Assembly: GCA_943329075.2 (NCBI GenBank)
Contig: CALQCM020000013.1
Location: 23,193-87,192, forward strand
Length of the DNA stretch: 64,000 nucleotides
Direction: 5' to 3'
Origin: Chitinophaga pinensis
GTDB taxonomy: Bacteria > Pseudomonadota > Gammaproteobacteria > Burkholderiales > SG8-41
How positions within the stretch are numbered: the stretch's first letter is position 1; each line of letters starts with the position of its first letter. Below are positions 53,846 through 62,129 of the stretch, piece by piece. The notes beneath the pieces are model-generated. The model did not search any database. It was not told the origin of the DNA and saw only the letters and a list, made by a program, of their open reading frames with translations. The position numbers and the translations under genes were made by a program.

Positions 53846-53938
53846 CATTTCTCTCCTTCGCAGACGCGAAAATTGTTCGATTTCATCTGCTACTATAGCC
53901 GACCTTGACGTTTCAAACCTCAACAGCAGGATCGGATC

Positions 53939-54817
53939 ATGAGAATACGCAGTGTTGAACTTGAAATGCCGAATCGCGCCGCCGCGGTACAGTTTCTGCA
54001 AAACCCCTGGGGCCTGATCGACGCCGGCACGCGTGGCGACACCACGTATTTGCGCGCGACTTCGGACCAGGCTTATGCGATCGCCGTCAAGGAGTCGCCG
54101 CAAAGCGCATTAATTGCCGTGACTTTCACCGGCAGCAGGGCCGAGGTCGAAGCCGTCTATGCGCGCGTGCAAAAATCCGGTCTCAAGTACGGCAAGTGGA
54201 TTGATGAATTTGACGAACCGGGCCGCGGCGCCGGCTTTTATGTCAGCGGCGCCGAAGGCGAGCCCTACCGCTTCGTCGCCGAAAAAGACAAAACTGCGGC
54301 GCTACCCGCAGAGAATGCGCGGCCGCTGCAGGTGTCGCACATCGTCTTCAACACGCGTGACCGTGAAGCAGGTTCGAAAATGCTCACCGAAGTCTTCGGG
54401 TTCAGCCTATCGGACCGCACGCGCATCATGAATTTCCTGCGTCCCGACAACATTCACCACGCCGTCGCCTATGCGGATGCAAAAAACGTCTCGCTCAACC
54501 ACATCGCCTTTGAAATGCTCGACACCGACGCCGTCATGCGCGGCATGGGCCGCTTGAAAGATGCCGGCTGCCCGTCGGTATGGGGCCCGGGCCGCCACGG
54601 CCCCGGCAACAATACGTTCTCGTATTTCGTCGCGCCCTTCGGCGCCTGCATCGAATACACGGCCGAGGTGCAGCGTGTGCCCGATGATTACAAGGTCGGC
54701 GCGCCCGAAGACTGGAAATGGCCGCCGGGCCGCGGCGACCACTGGGGCATCGCCTCGCGTGACGACAGCAAGCTCATCGCATCGAGTGCGACGTTTCCGT
54801 ACCGTCCGCTTGCTTGA
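53939..54817 (+). CDS. Type I extradiol ring-cleavage dioxygenase (VOC family)
   Basis: The 292-residue protein has two VOC domains. The C-terminal one keeps the metal ligands His134 (QVSHIVF), His188 (SLNHIAFEM) and Glu239 (CIEYTAE). It also keeps the second-sphere residues of BphC-type enzymes: His-His at 173-174 (IHHAVAYA), His220 in GPGRHGPGN and Tyr229. So it should be an active iron-dependent catechol-type meta-cleavage enzyme. The substrate is unknown. Confidence 0.87.
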   Translation: MRIRSVELEMPNRAAAVQFLQNPWGLIDAGTRGDTTYLRATSDQAYAIAVKESPQSALIAVTFTGSRAEVEAVYARVQKSGLKYGKWIDEFDEPGRGAGFYVSGAEGEPYRFVAEKDKTAALPAENARPLQVSHIVFNTRDREAGSKMLTEVFGFSLSDRTRIMNFLRPDNIHHAVAYADAKNVSLNHIAFEMLDTDAVMRGMGRLKDAGCPSVWGPGRHGPGNNTFSYFVAPFGACIEYTAEVQRVPDDYKVGAPEDWKWPPGRGDHWGIASRDDSKLIASSATFPYRPLA

Positions 54818-54855
54818 CCGTGACGGGACCGGACAAGCAAAACTGCGCGCAGAAT

Positions 54856-54938
54856 CGTCATTCCCGCGCAAGCGGGAATCCAGGTAATTCTCGACACGCG
54901 GCGCGCCCTCTGGACTCCCGCTTGCGCGGGAGTGACGG
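54856..54938. repeat. REP family A palindromic pair ending at a TTT receptor start
   Basis: Units 54856-54883 and 54910-54938 face each other. The last unit contains GGGAG at 54928-54932, which stands 7 nt before the TTG at 54940 and serves as an apparent Shine-Dalgarno. Confidence 0.88.
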
Positions 54939-54939
54939 A

Positions 54940-55908
54940 TTGTTGAACGCGACCCGGTTTGTTTTTGCCGCGATCCTGACGTCGCTTGCATCAACAGCAG
55001 TTGCGCAAAACTATCCCGTCAAACCGATCCGCATCATTTCCGAATATATTGCCGGCGCCGGCGGCGACGTATTTTTCCGTCCGCTCGCCACCAGTCTCTC
55101 CACGGCGACCGAGCAACAATGGATTGTCGATAACCGCGGCGGCGCCGGTGGCCTGTTGGCCGTCGAAGCGGTGTCGCGTGCCACACCCGACGGTTACACG
55201 CTGCTGGTGGCTTCGCAAAACGTGCCGGTGACGCGCCGTTATCTGTCGAAAAGCAAAGCGGTCGATCCGAACGTCGATCTGACGCCGATCAGCGCGCTGT
55301 GGCGCACCACGCTGGTGTTCGCCACGCATCCGTCATTCCCGCCCAAGTCGCTGCAGGAACTGATCGCCTATGCCAAAGCGCATCCGGGCAAGGTGTCCTA
55401 CAGCAGCTCCGGCATCGGCACGCAGGCGCATTTCGCCGGCGCGAATTTTGCCAATATCTCAGGCATCGATATTCTGCACGTGCCTTACAACAACAACCGC
55501 CAGGTCACCGACGTGCTGGCCGGCGATGTGCCGCTGACCATCAGCATCGTCTCCTCGGTAACGCCTTACACGCGCGCCGGCCGCCTGCGCGCGCTCGCGG
55601 TCGCCGGCCACAAGCGGCTTGAAATCCTGCCCGACGTGCCGATGGTGTCGGAAGTGCTGCCGAAGTTCGAACCGCCACCGACCTGGACCGCACTGTTCGC
55701 ACCGCCGGGCCTGCCGAAAAATATTCTCGCGCGCCTGCACGCGGCCGTGGCGAAGACCGTGGCCACACCGGAGCTGCGCGCCAAGGCCACCGCCGACGGG
55801 TTTGAATTGATCGGCAACACACCGGAAGAATTTTCCGCGCAATTGAAACGCGATATCGAAGTCGCGGGCCGGCTGGTCAAGGCGGCAAAAATCGAACCGA
55901 CCGATTAA
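54940..55908 (+). CDS. TTT-family (Bug) periplasmic solute receptor
   Basis: TTG 54940 (or 54943) gives about 322 residues with signal peptide RFVFAAILTSLASTAVAQ, then YPVKPIRIISEYIAGAGGDV, VDNRGGAGGLLAVEAVSRA and HVPYNNNRQVT. The frame is open back to 54814, but that part is translated REP sequence. The ribosome site is provided by the REP. The next gene is 18 bp downstream, so it is probably co-transcribed with the FAH-family gene. Confidence 0.9.
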   Translation: MLNATRFVFAAILTSLASTAVAQNYPVKPIRIISEYIAGAGGDVFFRPLATSLSTATEQQWIVDNRGGAGGLLAVEAVSRATPDGYTLLVASQNVPVTRRYLSKSKAVDPNVDLTPISALWRTTLVFATHPSFPPKSLQELIAYAKAHPGKVSYSSSGIGTQAHFAGANFANISGIDILHVPYNNNRQVTDVLAGDVPLTISIVSSVTPYTRAGRLRALAVAGHKRLEILPDVPMVSEVLPKFEPPPTWTALFAPPGLPKNILARLHAAVAKTVATPELRAKATADGFELIGNTPEEFSAQLKRDIEVAGRLVKAAKIEPTD

Positions 55909-55926
55909 GTTTTCAATGGGACCGCC

Positions 55927-56814
55927 ATGAAACTCTGCAGATACAACGAAGGTGCGGCTGGCCTCATCGAAGGCGATGTGATCTATCCGCTCGGTGATGC
56001 GCTGGCCGCCACCGACGCCGTGCGCGCCGGCGCAACGATGACGGAAATCATCGATGCACTCGCCAACCATCCGGCCGCCACTGCTGCCGGCATCGCCGCC
56101 GCACGCAAAGGCAAAGCGGTCGCCCTCGCCGCGGCAACGCTGCGCGCACCCACCATCAACCCGCCGGCGATCTGGGCGGCGGCGGCCAACTACCCCGCGC
56201 ACCAGGCCGAGATGAAGGTGCGCGTCAATGCCTACGACCGCACGCAGTTTTCCGCCGACGATCTGATGGCCGAGGTGTTTCTGAAACCGCAATCGTCCAT
56301 CGTCGGCCCCGGCGGCACGGTGATCCTGCCGAAGATTGCCAATCACGTCGATTTCGAATGCGAACTGTGCGCCGTAATCGGCCGCACGGCGAAAAAGGTT
56401 TCTGCGGAAAACGCGCTCGATTACGTCTACGGCTACACCATGTGCTGGGACATCAGCATACGCGATCCCTGGAGCAAGGGCCGCCACAACACGCGCAATA
56501 TCCGCAAGGGCTTCGACACCTTCTGCGGCGTCGGCCCGTGGATCGTGACGCAGGATGAAATCCGCGAACCGCAGGACCTGCACATCAACGTCGAGCAGAA
56601 CGGCAAAATGGTCATGCAGGCGCACACCGCCGACATGATCAACGGCCTGCGCGACCTGATCCGCTTTCTCTCCAGCGTGACGACGCTGATGCCCGGCACG
56701 CTGATCACCACCGGCACGCCGGCCGGCGTTTCAAAGCTCGCCGACGGCGACCACCTGAAGGGTACAATCGAGGGCATCGGCACGATGGAGCTGAACGTCG
56801 TCGCGGAAGAATGA
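55927..56814 (+). CDS. Fumarylacetoacetate hydrolase family protein
   Basis: The 295-residue protein has the FAH C-terminal fold: FLKPQSSIVGPGG, metal region HVDFECELCAVIGRTA, YGYTMCWDISIRDPW and TPAGVSKLADGD. Such enzymes act as 2-oxo-acid hydratases, decarboxylases or acylpyruvases in meta-cleavage pathways. That fits the extradiol dioxygenase two genes upstream. It follows a TTT receptor by 18 bp. Confidence 0.9.
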   Translation: MKLCRYNEGAAGLIEGDVIYPLGDALAATDAVRAGATMTEIIDALANHPAATAAGIAAARKGKAVALAAATLRAPTINPPAIWAAAANYPAHQAEMKVRVNAYDRTQFSADDLMAEVFLKPQSSIVGPGGTVILPKIANHVDFECELCAVIGRTAKKVSAENALDYVYGYTMCWDISIRDPWSKGRHNTRNIRKGFDTFCGVGPWIVTQDEIREPQDLHINVEQNGKMVMQAHTADMINGLRDLIRFLSSVTTLMPGTLITTGTPAGVSKLADGDHLKGTIEGIGTMELNVVAEE

Positions 56815-56818
56815 TTTC

Positions 56819-56888
56819 TGTAGCGCAGGCCGGGCAACGAACATGCGCCGGCATCTGAACTACTGCAGGCGGGTCGCCTGCGCTACAA
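56819..56888. repeat. Imperfect inverted repeat (family C)
   Basis: The right half, GCAGGCGGGTCGCCTGCGCT, is a clear palindrome and matches the copies at 52190 and 63372. The left arm is shortened to TGTAGCGCAGGC. Confidence 0.7.
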
Positions 56889-56956
56889 GTGCAGCGACGT
56901 TATTGGTAACGAATCTCTATATTTAAATCACTGCTTGAATTAAACAGGACATCACC

Positions 56957-57754
56957 ATGCTACTCCCGCTCATCGGACGCAACATCGCCTATGACCTCGT
57001 CGGCCCGGAAAACGGTCCCGTCGTCGCCTTCTCGCACTCGCTCGCCGCCGACTCGGGCATGTGGGCAGAACAGGTGCCGGCACTGGCCGCCGCCGGTTAT
57101 CGCGCATTGCGCGTCGATCTGCGCGGCCACGGCGGCAGCGGCACGCCGCCCGGACCGTACACCATCGACCAGCTCGCCGACGACATCGTGCTGGTGCTCG
57201 ACGCGATCGGCACCAAGCAATGTCATTTCGTCGGTCTCTCGATCGGCGGCATGATCGGTCAGTCGCTCGGCATCCGTCATGCCGATCGCGTCAAATCGCT
57301 GATGCTGTGCGACACTCAGGCCTGCTCGCCGGATGACGCGGCAACACGCTGGGGCCCGCGCATCGAAGCGGTGCTGAAAGCCAATTCGCTCGAACCGATT
57401 GCGGATGCCACCATTGCGCGCTGGCTCACCACCGATTACAAGAAAGCACATCCGCACCGCTGGCAGCAGATCCGCGACACCATCGCCGGCTGCACGCCCG
57501 GCGGTTACATCGGCTGCGCGCAGGCGATCGGCAATTTCAATTTCGTCGCGCAACTGAAGACGGTAAAAACGCCGGCGCTGGTGGTCTGCGGCACCGACGA
57601 TCCGGCCGGTTCGCCGGAGGAAGTCCGCCACATCGCCAGCCTCTTTGCCAATGGCAGTTACGACGAATTCGTCGGTGCGCGCCACCTGCCCAACATGGAA
57701 CAGCCCGACGCGTTCAATAACGTCATGCTGAAGTGGATCAATGCGCACAAATAA
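56957..57754 (+). CDS. Alpha/beta hydrolase, 3-oxoadipate enol-lactonase-like
   Basis: The 265-residue protein has HGGSGTPPGPYTIDQLADDI, nucleophile Ser95 in GLSIGGMIGQSLG, an acid region VCGTDDPAGSPEEV and the catalytic His in GARHLPNMEQPD. These are the features of PcaD-type lactonases, although related esterases look alike. The TTT receptor at 57741 starts inside its last 14 bp. Confidence 0.87.
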   Translation: MLLPLIGRNIAYDLVGPENGPVVAFSHSLAADSGMWAEQVPALAAAGYRALRVDLRGHGGSGTPPGPYTIDQLADDIVLVLDAIGTKQCHFVGLSIGGMIGQSLGIRHADRVKSLMLCDTQACSPDDAATRWGPRIEAVLKANSLEPIADATIARWLTTDYKKAHPHRWQQIRDTIAGCTPGGYIGCAQAIGNFNFVAQLKTVKTPALVVCGTDDPAGSPEEVRHIASLFANGSYDEFVGARHLPNMEQPDAFNNVMLKWINAHK

Positions 57755-58712
57755 ATTTGCGCTGATCGCGCTTGCCCTGCTCGCCGCCGCCCCCGCGTTG
57801 GCACAGCAGGCGGGCACCTATCCCAACCGCGCCATCCGTTTCATTCTGCCGTTCCCGCCCGGTGGCGGCACCGATATTGTCGGCCGCGTGCTGGCGCAAC
57901 GCCTTGCCGAAGAAGTGGGTCAACCGGTGATTCCGGACAACCGCGCCGGCGCCGGCGGCAACATTGGTGCTGAAATCGTCGCCAAAGCCGCGCCTGACGG
58001 TTACACCATCGTGATGGCAACGGTGAGCCTCGCGGTGAGCCCGACGCTCTACAAAAAGCTCAACTACGATGCGCTCAAGGATCTGGCGCCGATCGGCCTT
58101 GTCGCCGCCTCGCCGAACACGCTGGCAGTGCATCCGTCGACACCGGCACGCACCGTGAAAGACCTCGTCACGCTGGCGCGTTCGCAACAGGGCCGCGTCA
58201 GCTTCGGCACCGGCGGACCGGGCTCGCTCAACGATCTTATCTCGCAGGTGTTTCGTGCGATCAGCAACGGCAAGGCGCTGGTGGTGCCCTATAAAGGTAT
58301 CAACCCGGCGACGATTGCGATGCTCTCCGGTGAAGTCGACGCCGCGGTGATTTCTGTGGCCAGTGCCGCGCAATATGTGAATGCCGGCAAGCTGCGCGCG
58401 CTGGCCACCCTCGCCCCCGAACGCTCGGCGCTGCTGCCGAAGGTGCCGACCTCGAAAGAAGCTGGCTACCCGGAACTCGAAGCAGTGCTCTGGTACGGCA
58501 TGCTGGCACCGGCCGGCACGCCGCCCGCCATCATCGCGCGACTCAATCAGGCCTTCACGCGCGTTTCCAGCGCAGCCGATACGAAGGAACGTTTCGCCGG
58601 CGTCGGTACGCTGCCGATGACCAGCACACCGGAACAGTTTGCCGATTTTCTGAAAAAGGAAATCGCGCGCTGGGGCAAGGTCGTGCGCGATTCGGGCGCG
58701 TCCGCGGAATAA
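57741..58712 (+). CDS. TTT-family (Bug) periplasmic solute receptor
   Basis: The 323-residue product has a signal peptide (LIALALLAAAPALAQQ), YPNRAIRFILPFPPGGGTDI, DNRAGAGGNIGAEIVAKAAP and VVPYKGINPATI. The ATG at 57741 lies inside the enol-lactonase-like gene (14-bp overlap), so the genes are coupled. thiS follows 8 bp after its stop. Confidence 0.94.
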   Translation: MRTNKFALIALALLAAAPALAQQAGTYPNRAIRFILPFPPGGGTDIVGRVLAQRLAEEVGQPVIPDNRAGAGGNIGAEIVAKAAPDGYTIVMATVSLAVSPTLYKKLNYDALKDLAPIGLVAASPNTLAVHPSTPARTVKDLVTLARSQQGRVSFGTGGPGSLNDLISQVFRAISNGKALVVPYKGINPATIAMLSGEVDAAVISVASAAQYVNAGKLRALATLAPERSALLPKVPTSKEAGYPELEAVLWYGMLAPAGTPPAIIARLNQAFTRVSSAADTKERFAGVGTLPMTSTPEQFADFLKKEIARWGKVVRDSGASAE

Positions 58713-58720
58713 ACAATCCG

Positions 58721-58924
58721 ATGATTACGCTGAACATCAACGGCGAACCACGCCATTTCGATCAGGCGCTGACCTGCCAACAGCTGCTGGAAAAACTCGA
58801 ACTCGTCGGCAAACGCGTCGCCATCGAACGCAACGGCGAGATCGTGCCGCGCAGCCGCCATGCGGCGGAAATAGTCAATGACGGCGACCTGCTCGAAATC
58901 GTTGTCGCCGTCGGCGGCGGTTGA
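58721..58924 (+). CDS. thiS: Sulfur-carrier protein ThiS
   Basis: This 67-residue ubiquitin-like protein starts [15 protein letters not shown] and ends with the reactive GG tail (VVAVGGG). It supplies sulfur for the thiazole ring of thiamine. A TTG overlaps its stop codon at 58921 and opens the frame that leads into thiG. Confidence 0.95.
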   Translation: MITLNINGEPRHFDQALTCQQLLEKLELVGKRVAIERNGEIVPRSRHAAEIVNDGDLLEIVVAVGGG

Positions 58925-58964
58925 CCCGCGTCAATGCAATGCCCCGTATAACAGCGCATACTTG

Positions 58965-58999
58965 CTCAATCCTCAATCCTCAATCCTCAATCCTCAATC
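58965..58999 (+). repeat. Heptamer tandem repeat (CTCAATC)5 between thiS and thiG
   Basis: Five perfect 7-bp units, followed by the degenerate unit CTGAATT, end 1 bp before the thiG ATG. Unit length is not a multiple of three. No Shine-Dalgarno is visible in front of the ATG. Confidence 0.95.
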
Positions 59000-59007
59000 C
59001 TGAATTT

Positions 59008-59811
59008 ATGATTCCAAACGAAAACCTTGACCCCTTCGTCATTGCCGGCAAGACCTATGCCTCGCGCCTCCTGGTCGGCACCGGCAAGTACAAGGACTTC
59101 GCTGAAACGCGCACAGCCATCGAAGAAAGCGGCGCGCAGATCGTCACCGTGGCGATCCGCCGCACCAACCTTGGCCAGAATCCGAACGAGCCGAATCTGC
59201 TCGACGTGCTGCCGCTGTCGAAGTTCACCATTCTGCCGAACACCGCCGGCTGTTTTAATGCCGACGATGCGGTGCGCACGCTGCGTCTCGCGCGCGAGCT
59301 GCTCGACGGTCACGATCTGGTCAAACTCGAAGTGCTGGGCGACCAGAAAACGCTGTTCCCGAACATGTCGGAAACGCTGAAGGCCGCCGCCACGCTGGTG
59401 AAAGACGGTTTCAAGGTGATGGTCTATTGCAGTGACGATCCGATCGCCGCCAAACAGCTCGAAGAAATCGGCTGCGTCGCGGTGATGCCGCTCGCATCGC
59501 TGATTGGTTCGGGCATGGGCATCCTCAATCCGTGGAATCTGCAGATCATCATCGACCAGGCGAAAGTGCCGATCGTCGTGGATGCCGGTGTGGGCACGGC
59601 TTCTGACGCGGCAATCGCGATGGAACTCGGCTGCCACGGCGTGCTGATGAACACGGCGATCGCCACGGCGAAGAACCCGGTGCTGATGGCCTCGGCCATG
59701 AAGAAGGCCGTCGAAGCCGGCCGCGAGGCCTTCCTCGCCGGCCGCATGCCGAAAAAACCCTACGCCGCCTCGCCGAGCTCGCCCACGGGCGGACTCATCG
59801 GCAAACCTTAG
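59008..59811 (+). CDS. thiG: Thiazole synthase
   Basis: ATG 59008 gives 267 residues starting [20 protein letters not shown], with the family motifs [16 protein letters not shown] (Schiff-base Lys) and [19 protein letters not shown]. It makes the thiazole phosphate of thiamine from ThiS-thiocarboxylate. The frame is open to 58921, where a TTG overlaps the thiS stop; initiation there would add 29 residues translated through the heptamer repeat. It converges on the arsR-type gene with a 4-bp overlap. Confidence 0.95.
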   Translation: MIPNENLDPFVIAGKTYASRLLVGTGKYKDFAETRTAIEESGAQIVTVAIRRTNLGQNPNEPNLLDVLPLSKFTILPNTAGCFNADDAVRTLRLARELLDGHDLVKLEVLGDQKTLFPNMSETLKAAATLVKDGFKVMVYCSDDPIAAKQLEEIGCVAVMPLASLIGSGMGILNPWNLQIIIDQAKVPIVVDAGVGTASDAAIAMELGCHGVLMNTAIATAKNPVLMASAMKKAVEAGREAFLAGRMPKKPYAASPSSPTGGLIGKP

Positions 59812-60161
59812 GCGGTGCGTCCGGCCTGGCGCCGCGCCTTTTTGGGCGGCGCCTTGCAATAGAGTTCGTAGAGCGTGCCGATCAGCGTCAGCACACTTTT
59901 ATCGGCAACGGTGTAGTAAACGAATTTCCCCTTCTTGCTGGTCTTCACCAGCCCCTTGCGGCGCAGGACGCCAAGCTGTTGCGACAGCGTCGGCTGGCGG
60001 ATATCAAGCGCCGCCTCGAGCTCGCTGACGCAATGCTCACCCTGGGCAATATGGCACAACAACAGCAGGCGGTCGGGATTCGCCAGCACGCGCAGAGCGG
60101 CCGTCGCGTTGCTGGCGGCCTTGCGCATCTCATGGGCGGACACTTGCGCGGGATTTGACAT
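59808..60161 (-). CDS. ArsR-family regulator, probable persulfide sensor (SqrR/BigR-like)
   Basis: The 117-residue winged-helix protein has [14 protein letters not shown], the recognition helix [18 protein letters not shown] and the wing GKFVYYTV. Cys36 (LLLLCH) and Cys102 (LYCK) are 66 residues apart, the same spacing as the sensing cysteines of SqrR (41/107) and BigR (42/108). A third Cys lies at 44. It is divergent from a DUF2892/AhpD-like/rhodanese operon, the typical target of these sensors. Confidence 0.87.
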   Translation of the reverse strand: MSNPAQVSAHEMRKAASNATAALRVLANPDRLLLLCHIAQGEHCVSELEAALDIRQPTLSQQLGVLRRKGLVKTSKKGKFVYYTVADKSVLTLIGTLYELYCKAPPKKARRQAGRTA

Positions 60162-60192
60162 ACATCAAGCTCGATTGAAATGTGATGACAAC

Positions 60193-60212
60193 ATTATATC
60201 ATTTAATATAAT
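60193..60212. promoter_or_regulatory. AT-rich palindrome, candidate operator of the ArsR regulator
   Basis: ATTATAT-CATTTA-ATATAAT is a perfect 7-bp inverted repeat; a second AT-rich near-palindrome follows at 60211-60224. The stretch lies between the divergent regulator and its likely target operon and is far more AT-rich than the surroundings. Confidence 0.55.
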
Positions 60213-60249
60213 ATCTTAAAATATAATTAAACCCGCAAAAGGAAAACAC

Positions 60250-60447
60250 ATGAAAACCAACATCGGAAGCATCGACCGCGTCGTCCGCATCATCGCCGGC
60301 GTCACCCTCATCGCACTGGCCGCCACCGGCATCATCAGCGTGTGGGGCTACTTCGGCGTGGTGCCGCTGCTGACCGCCTTTGTGCGCTTCTGCCCGGCCT
60401 ACCTGCCCTTCGGCATCAACACCTGCACCGCAGAAAAGCAGAAATAA
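60250..60447 (+). CDS. DUF2892 small membrane protein
   Basis: This 65-residue protein starts MKTNIGSIDRVVRIIAGVTL and has two hydrophobic segments and the end LPFGINTC. DUF2892 proteins resemble the membrane part of YgaP and often occur in sulfide or persulfide operons. The start follows AAAAGGAA. It is the first gene of the operon controlled by the AT-rich region. Confidence 0.9.
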   Translation: MKTNIGSIDRVVRIIAGVTLIALAATGIISVWGYFGVVPLLTAFVRFCPAYLPFGINTCTAEKQK

Positions 60448-60470
60448 CCGGCATCAACAAGGAGCACAGC

Positions 60471-60815
60471 ATGAGCAAAAGCTACAAAGACATCACCAAA
60501 CGCGTGTCGGGCCAGCTCGCCAAATTCCGCACCGACATGCCCGACGTCATGAAGGGCTTCGGTGGTTTGGCGCAGGCGGCCACGCGCGACGGCGCGCTCG
60601 ACAAGAAGACCAAGGAGTTGATCGCCACCGCGCTCGGCGTCGCGGCGCACTGCGACGCCTGCATCGGTTTTCACATCGACAGTCTGGTCAAGCTCGGCGC
60701 CACCCGCGCCGAACTTGAAGAGGCGCTGGGCATGGCCGTTTACATGGGCGGCGGGCCGTCGCTGATGTACGCCGCTGATGCGCTCGGCGCCTTTGAAGAA
60801 ATGTCGGCCGCGTAG
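60471..60815 (+). CDS. AhpD-like carboxymuconolactone decarboxylase family protein
   Basis: ATG 60471 after AAGGAG. The 114-residue protein has the redox motif CxxCxxxH (Cys61, Cys64, His68 in HCDACIGFH), as in AhpD. A peroxidase or thiol role in the persulfide response is plausible. It lies between the DUF2892 and rhodanese genes. Confidence 0.92.
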   Translation: MSKSYKDITKRVSGQLAKFRTDMPDVMKGFGGLAQAATRDGALDKKTKELIATALGVAAHCDACIGFHIDSLVKLGATRAELEEALGMAVYMGGGPSLMYAADALGAFEEMSAA

Positions 60816-60857
60816 ACCATCTCGCTCACACAACCCCTATATCGACGGAGTCCATGC

Positions 60858-61397
60858 ATGAACCATCTCACGCCCAACGCCCTCAAACAGGCGCTCGATC
60901 ACAACAAAGCGCTACTGGTCGATGTGCGCGAGCCGGGCGAATTCGCACGCGAACACATCGCCGGCGCGCAATCACTGCCGCTATCGGCCTTCGATGTGTC
61001 GCACCTGCCGCGCGACCGCACCATCGTGCTGTGTTGCCAGTCGGGCGCGCGCTCGACGCGCGCACTGGCGCAGCTGCGCACCGCCGGGTTCAACGACGTC
61101 GCCCACCTCGATGGTGGATTGAATTCGTGGAAAGCCGCGCGCTTCACGACGTCGATCGATGTCACACAACCGATCAGCATCATGCGCCAGGTGCAAATCG
61201 TCGCCGGTTCGATGGCGCTGGCCGGTGCGCTGCTGGCGTGGCTGGTATCGCCGTGGTTTATCGCGCTGTCGGGTTTCGTCGGCGCCGGACTTTTGTTTGC
61301 CGGCGTCACCGACACCTGCATGATGGCGATGTTGCTGTCCAAACTGCCCTACAACCAGCCGAAAGTCGCCGCACCGCAGACGCGGCTGCAAGCGTAG
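60858..61397 (+). CDS. Rhodanese-DUF2892 fusion protein (YgaP-like)
   Basis: The 179-residue protein has an N-terminal rhodanese domain (VDVREPGEFAREHIAGAQSL, active loop CQSGAR with Cys60) and a C-terminal DUF2892 part with two membrane helices (about 115-165). This is the YgaP arrangement of a membrane-anchored sulfurtransferase. It is last in the operon. Confidence 0.93.
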   Translation: MNHLTPNALKQALDHNKALLVDVREPGEFAREHIAGAQSLPLSAFDVSHLPRDRTIVLCCQSGARSTRALAQLRTAGFNDVAHLDGGLNSWKAARFTTSIDVTQPISIMRQVQIVAGSMALAGALLAWLVSPWFIALSGFVGAGLLFAGVTDTCMMAMLLSKLPYNQPKVAAPQTRLQA

Positions 61398-61433
61398 TTC
61401 TTCGCCGCGCATGACGCGGCGGCGGTTTGCCCG

Positions 61434-61439
61434 TACACT
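61434..61439 (+). promoter_or_regulatory. Candidate -10 (TACACT) of trmB, leaderless context
   Basis: TACACT ends 9 bp before the ATG at 61449, with no Shine-Dalgarno. The layout copies that of the gene at 33650. Confidence 0.4.
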
Positions 61440-61448
61440 GCCGCCCCT

Positions 61449-62123
61449 ATGACCGCCGAACACCGCCACATCCGCAGTTTTGTCCTGCGCCAGGGGCGCG
61501 TTTCCAACGCGCAGCAGCGCGCGCATGAAACGCTGCTGCCCGCCCACGGCATTCCGTATGCGCCGCAGTTGATCGATCTCGACACCATCTACGGCCGCAG
61601 CGCGCCGAAAATCCTTGAGATCGGTTTCGGCATGGGTGAAACGACGGCGACCATCGCCACCGCGCACCCAGAAAACGATTATCTCGGCATCGAAGTGCAC
61701 ACGCCGGGGGTGGGCAGCCTGCTGAAGGAAATCGGCGAACGCAATCTAGCCAACGTTCGCATCGTCCAGCACGATGCCGTCGAGGTACTGCAACACATGA
61801 TTGCGCCCGGCACGCTGGACGGCGCGCATATTTTCTTTCCCGACCCGTGGCCGAAGAAACGCCATCACAAACGGCGCCTCATTCAGCAGCCGCTGGTCGC
61901 ATTGCTGGCCAGCCGCCTCAAACCGGGCGCCTATCTGCATTCAGCCACTGACTGGCAGGAATACGCCGAGCAGATCCTTGACGTCTTCGCGCACGAGCCG
62001 CTGCTGAAAAATACCGCCAACGGGTTCGCTCCGCGCCCCGACTACCGGCCGCAGACCAAATTCGAAACGCGCGGCCTCAAGCTTGGACACGGGGTTTGGG
62101 ATATTATTTTCCGGCACGTGTGA
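61449..62123 (+). CDS. trmB: tRNA (guanine-N7-)-methyltransferase
   Basis: The 224-residue SAM-dependent methyltransferase has [16 protein letters not shown] (SAM motif), [29 protein letters not shown] (TrmB signature) and a C-terminal [16 protein letters not shown]. It methylates G46 of tRNA. The upstream operon ends 51 bp before it. Confidence 0.96.
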   Translation: MTAEHRHIRSFVLRQGRVSNAQQRAHETLLPAHGIPYAPQLIDLDTIYGRSAPKILEIGFGMGETTATIATAHPENDYLGIEVHTPGVGSLLKEIGERNLANVRIVQHDAVEVLQHMIAPGTLDGAHIFFPDPWPKKRHHKRRLIQQPLVALLASRLKPGAYLHSATDWQEYAEQILDVFAHEPLLKNTANGFAPRPDYRPQTKFETRGLKLGHGVWDIIFRHV

Positions 62124-62129
62124 CTAAAG

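Noticed and set aside
42482..54938. REP copies as a CRISPR array
   Set aside because: Copies are kilobases apart, palindromic in pairs, have no regular spacers, and no cas gene is present.
54814..54939. N-terminal extension of the TTT receptor to 54814
   Set aside because: The extension is translated REP sequence; a secretion signal starts only at 54940.
55459..56625. Long minus-strand frame (388 codons) under the TTT receptor and FAH genes
   Set aside because: Antisense shadow with low-complexity Gly/Arg composition; the plus strand carries two clear families.
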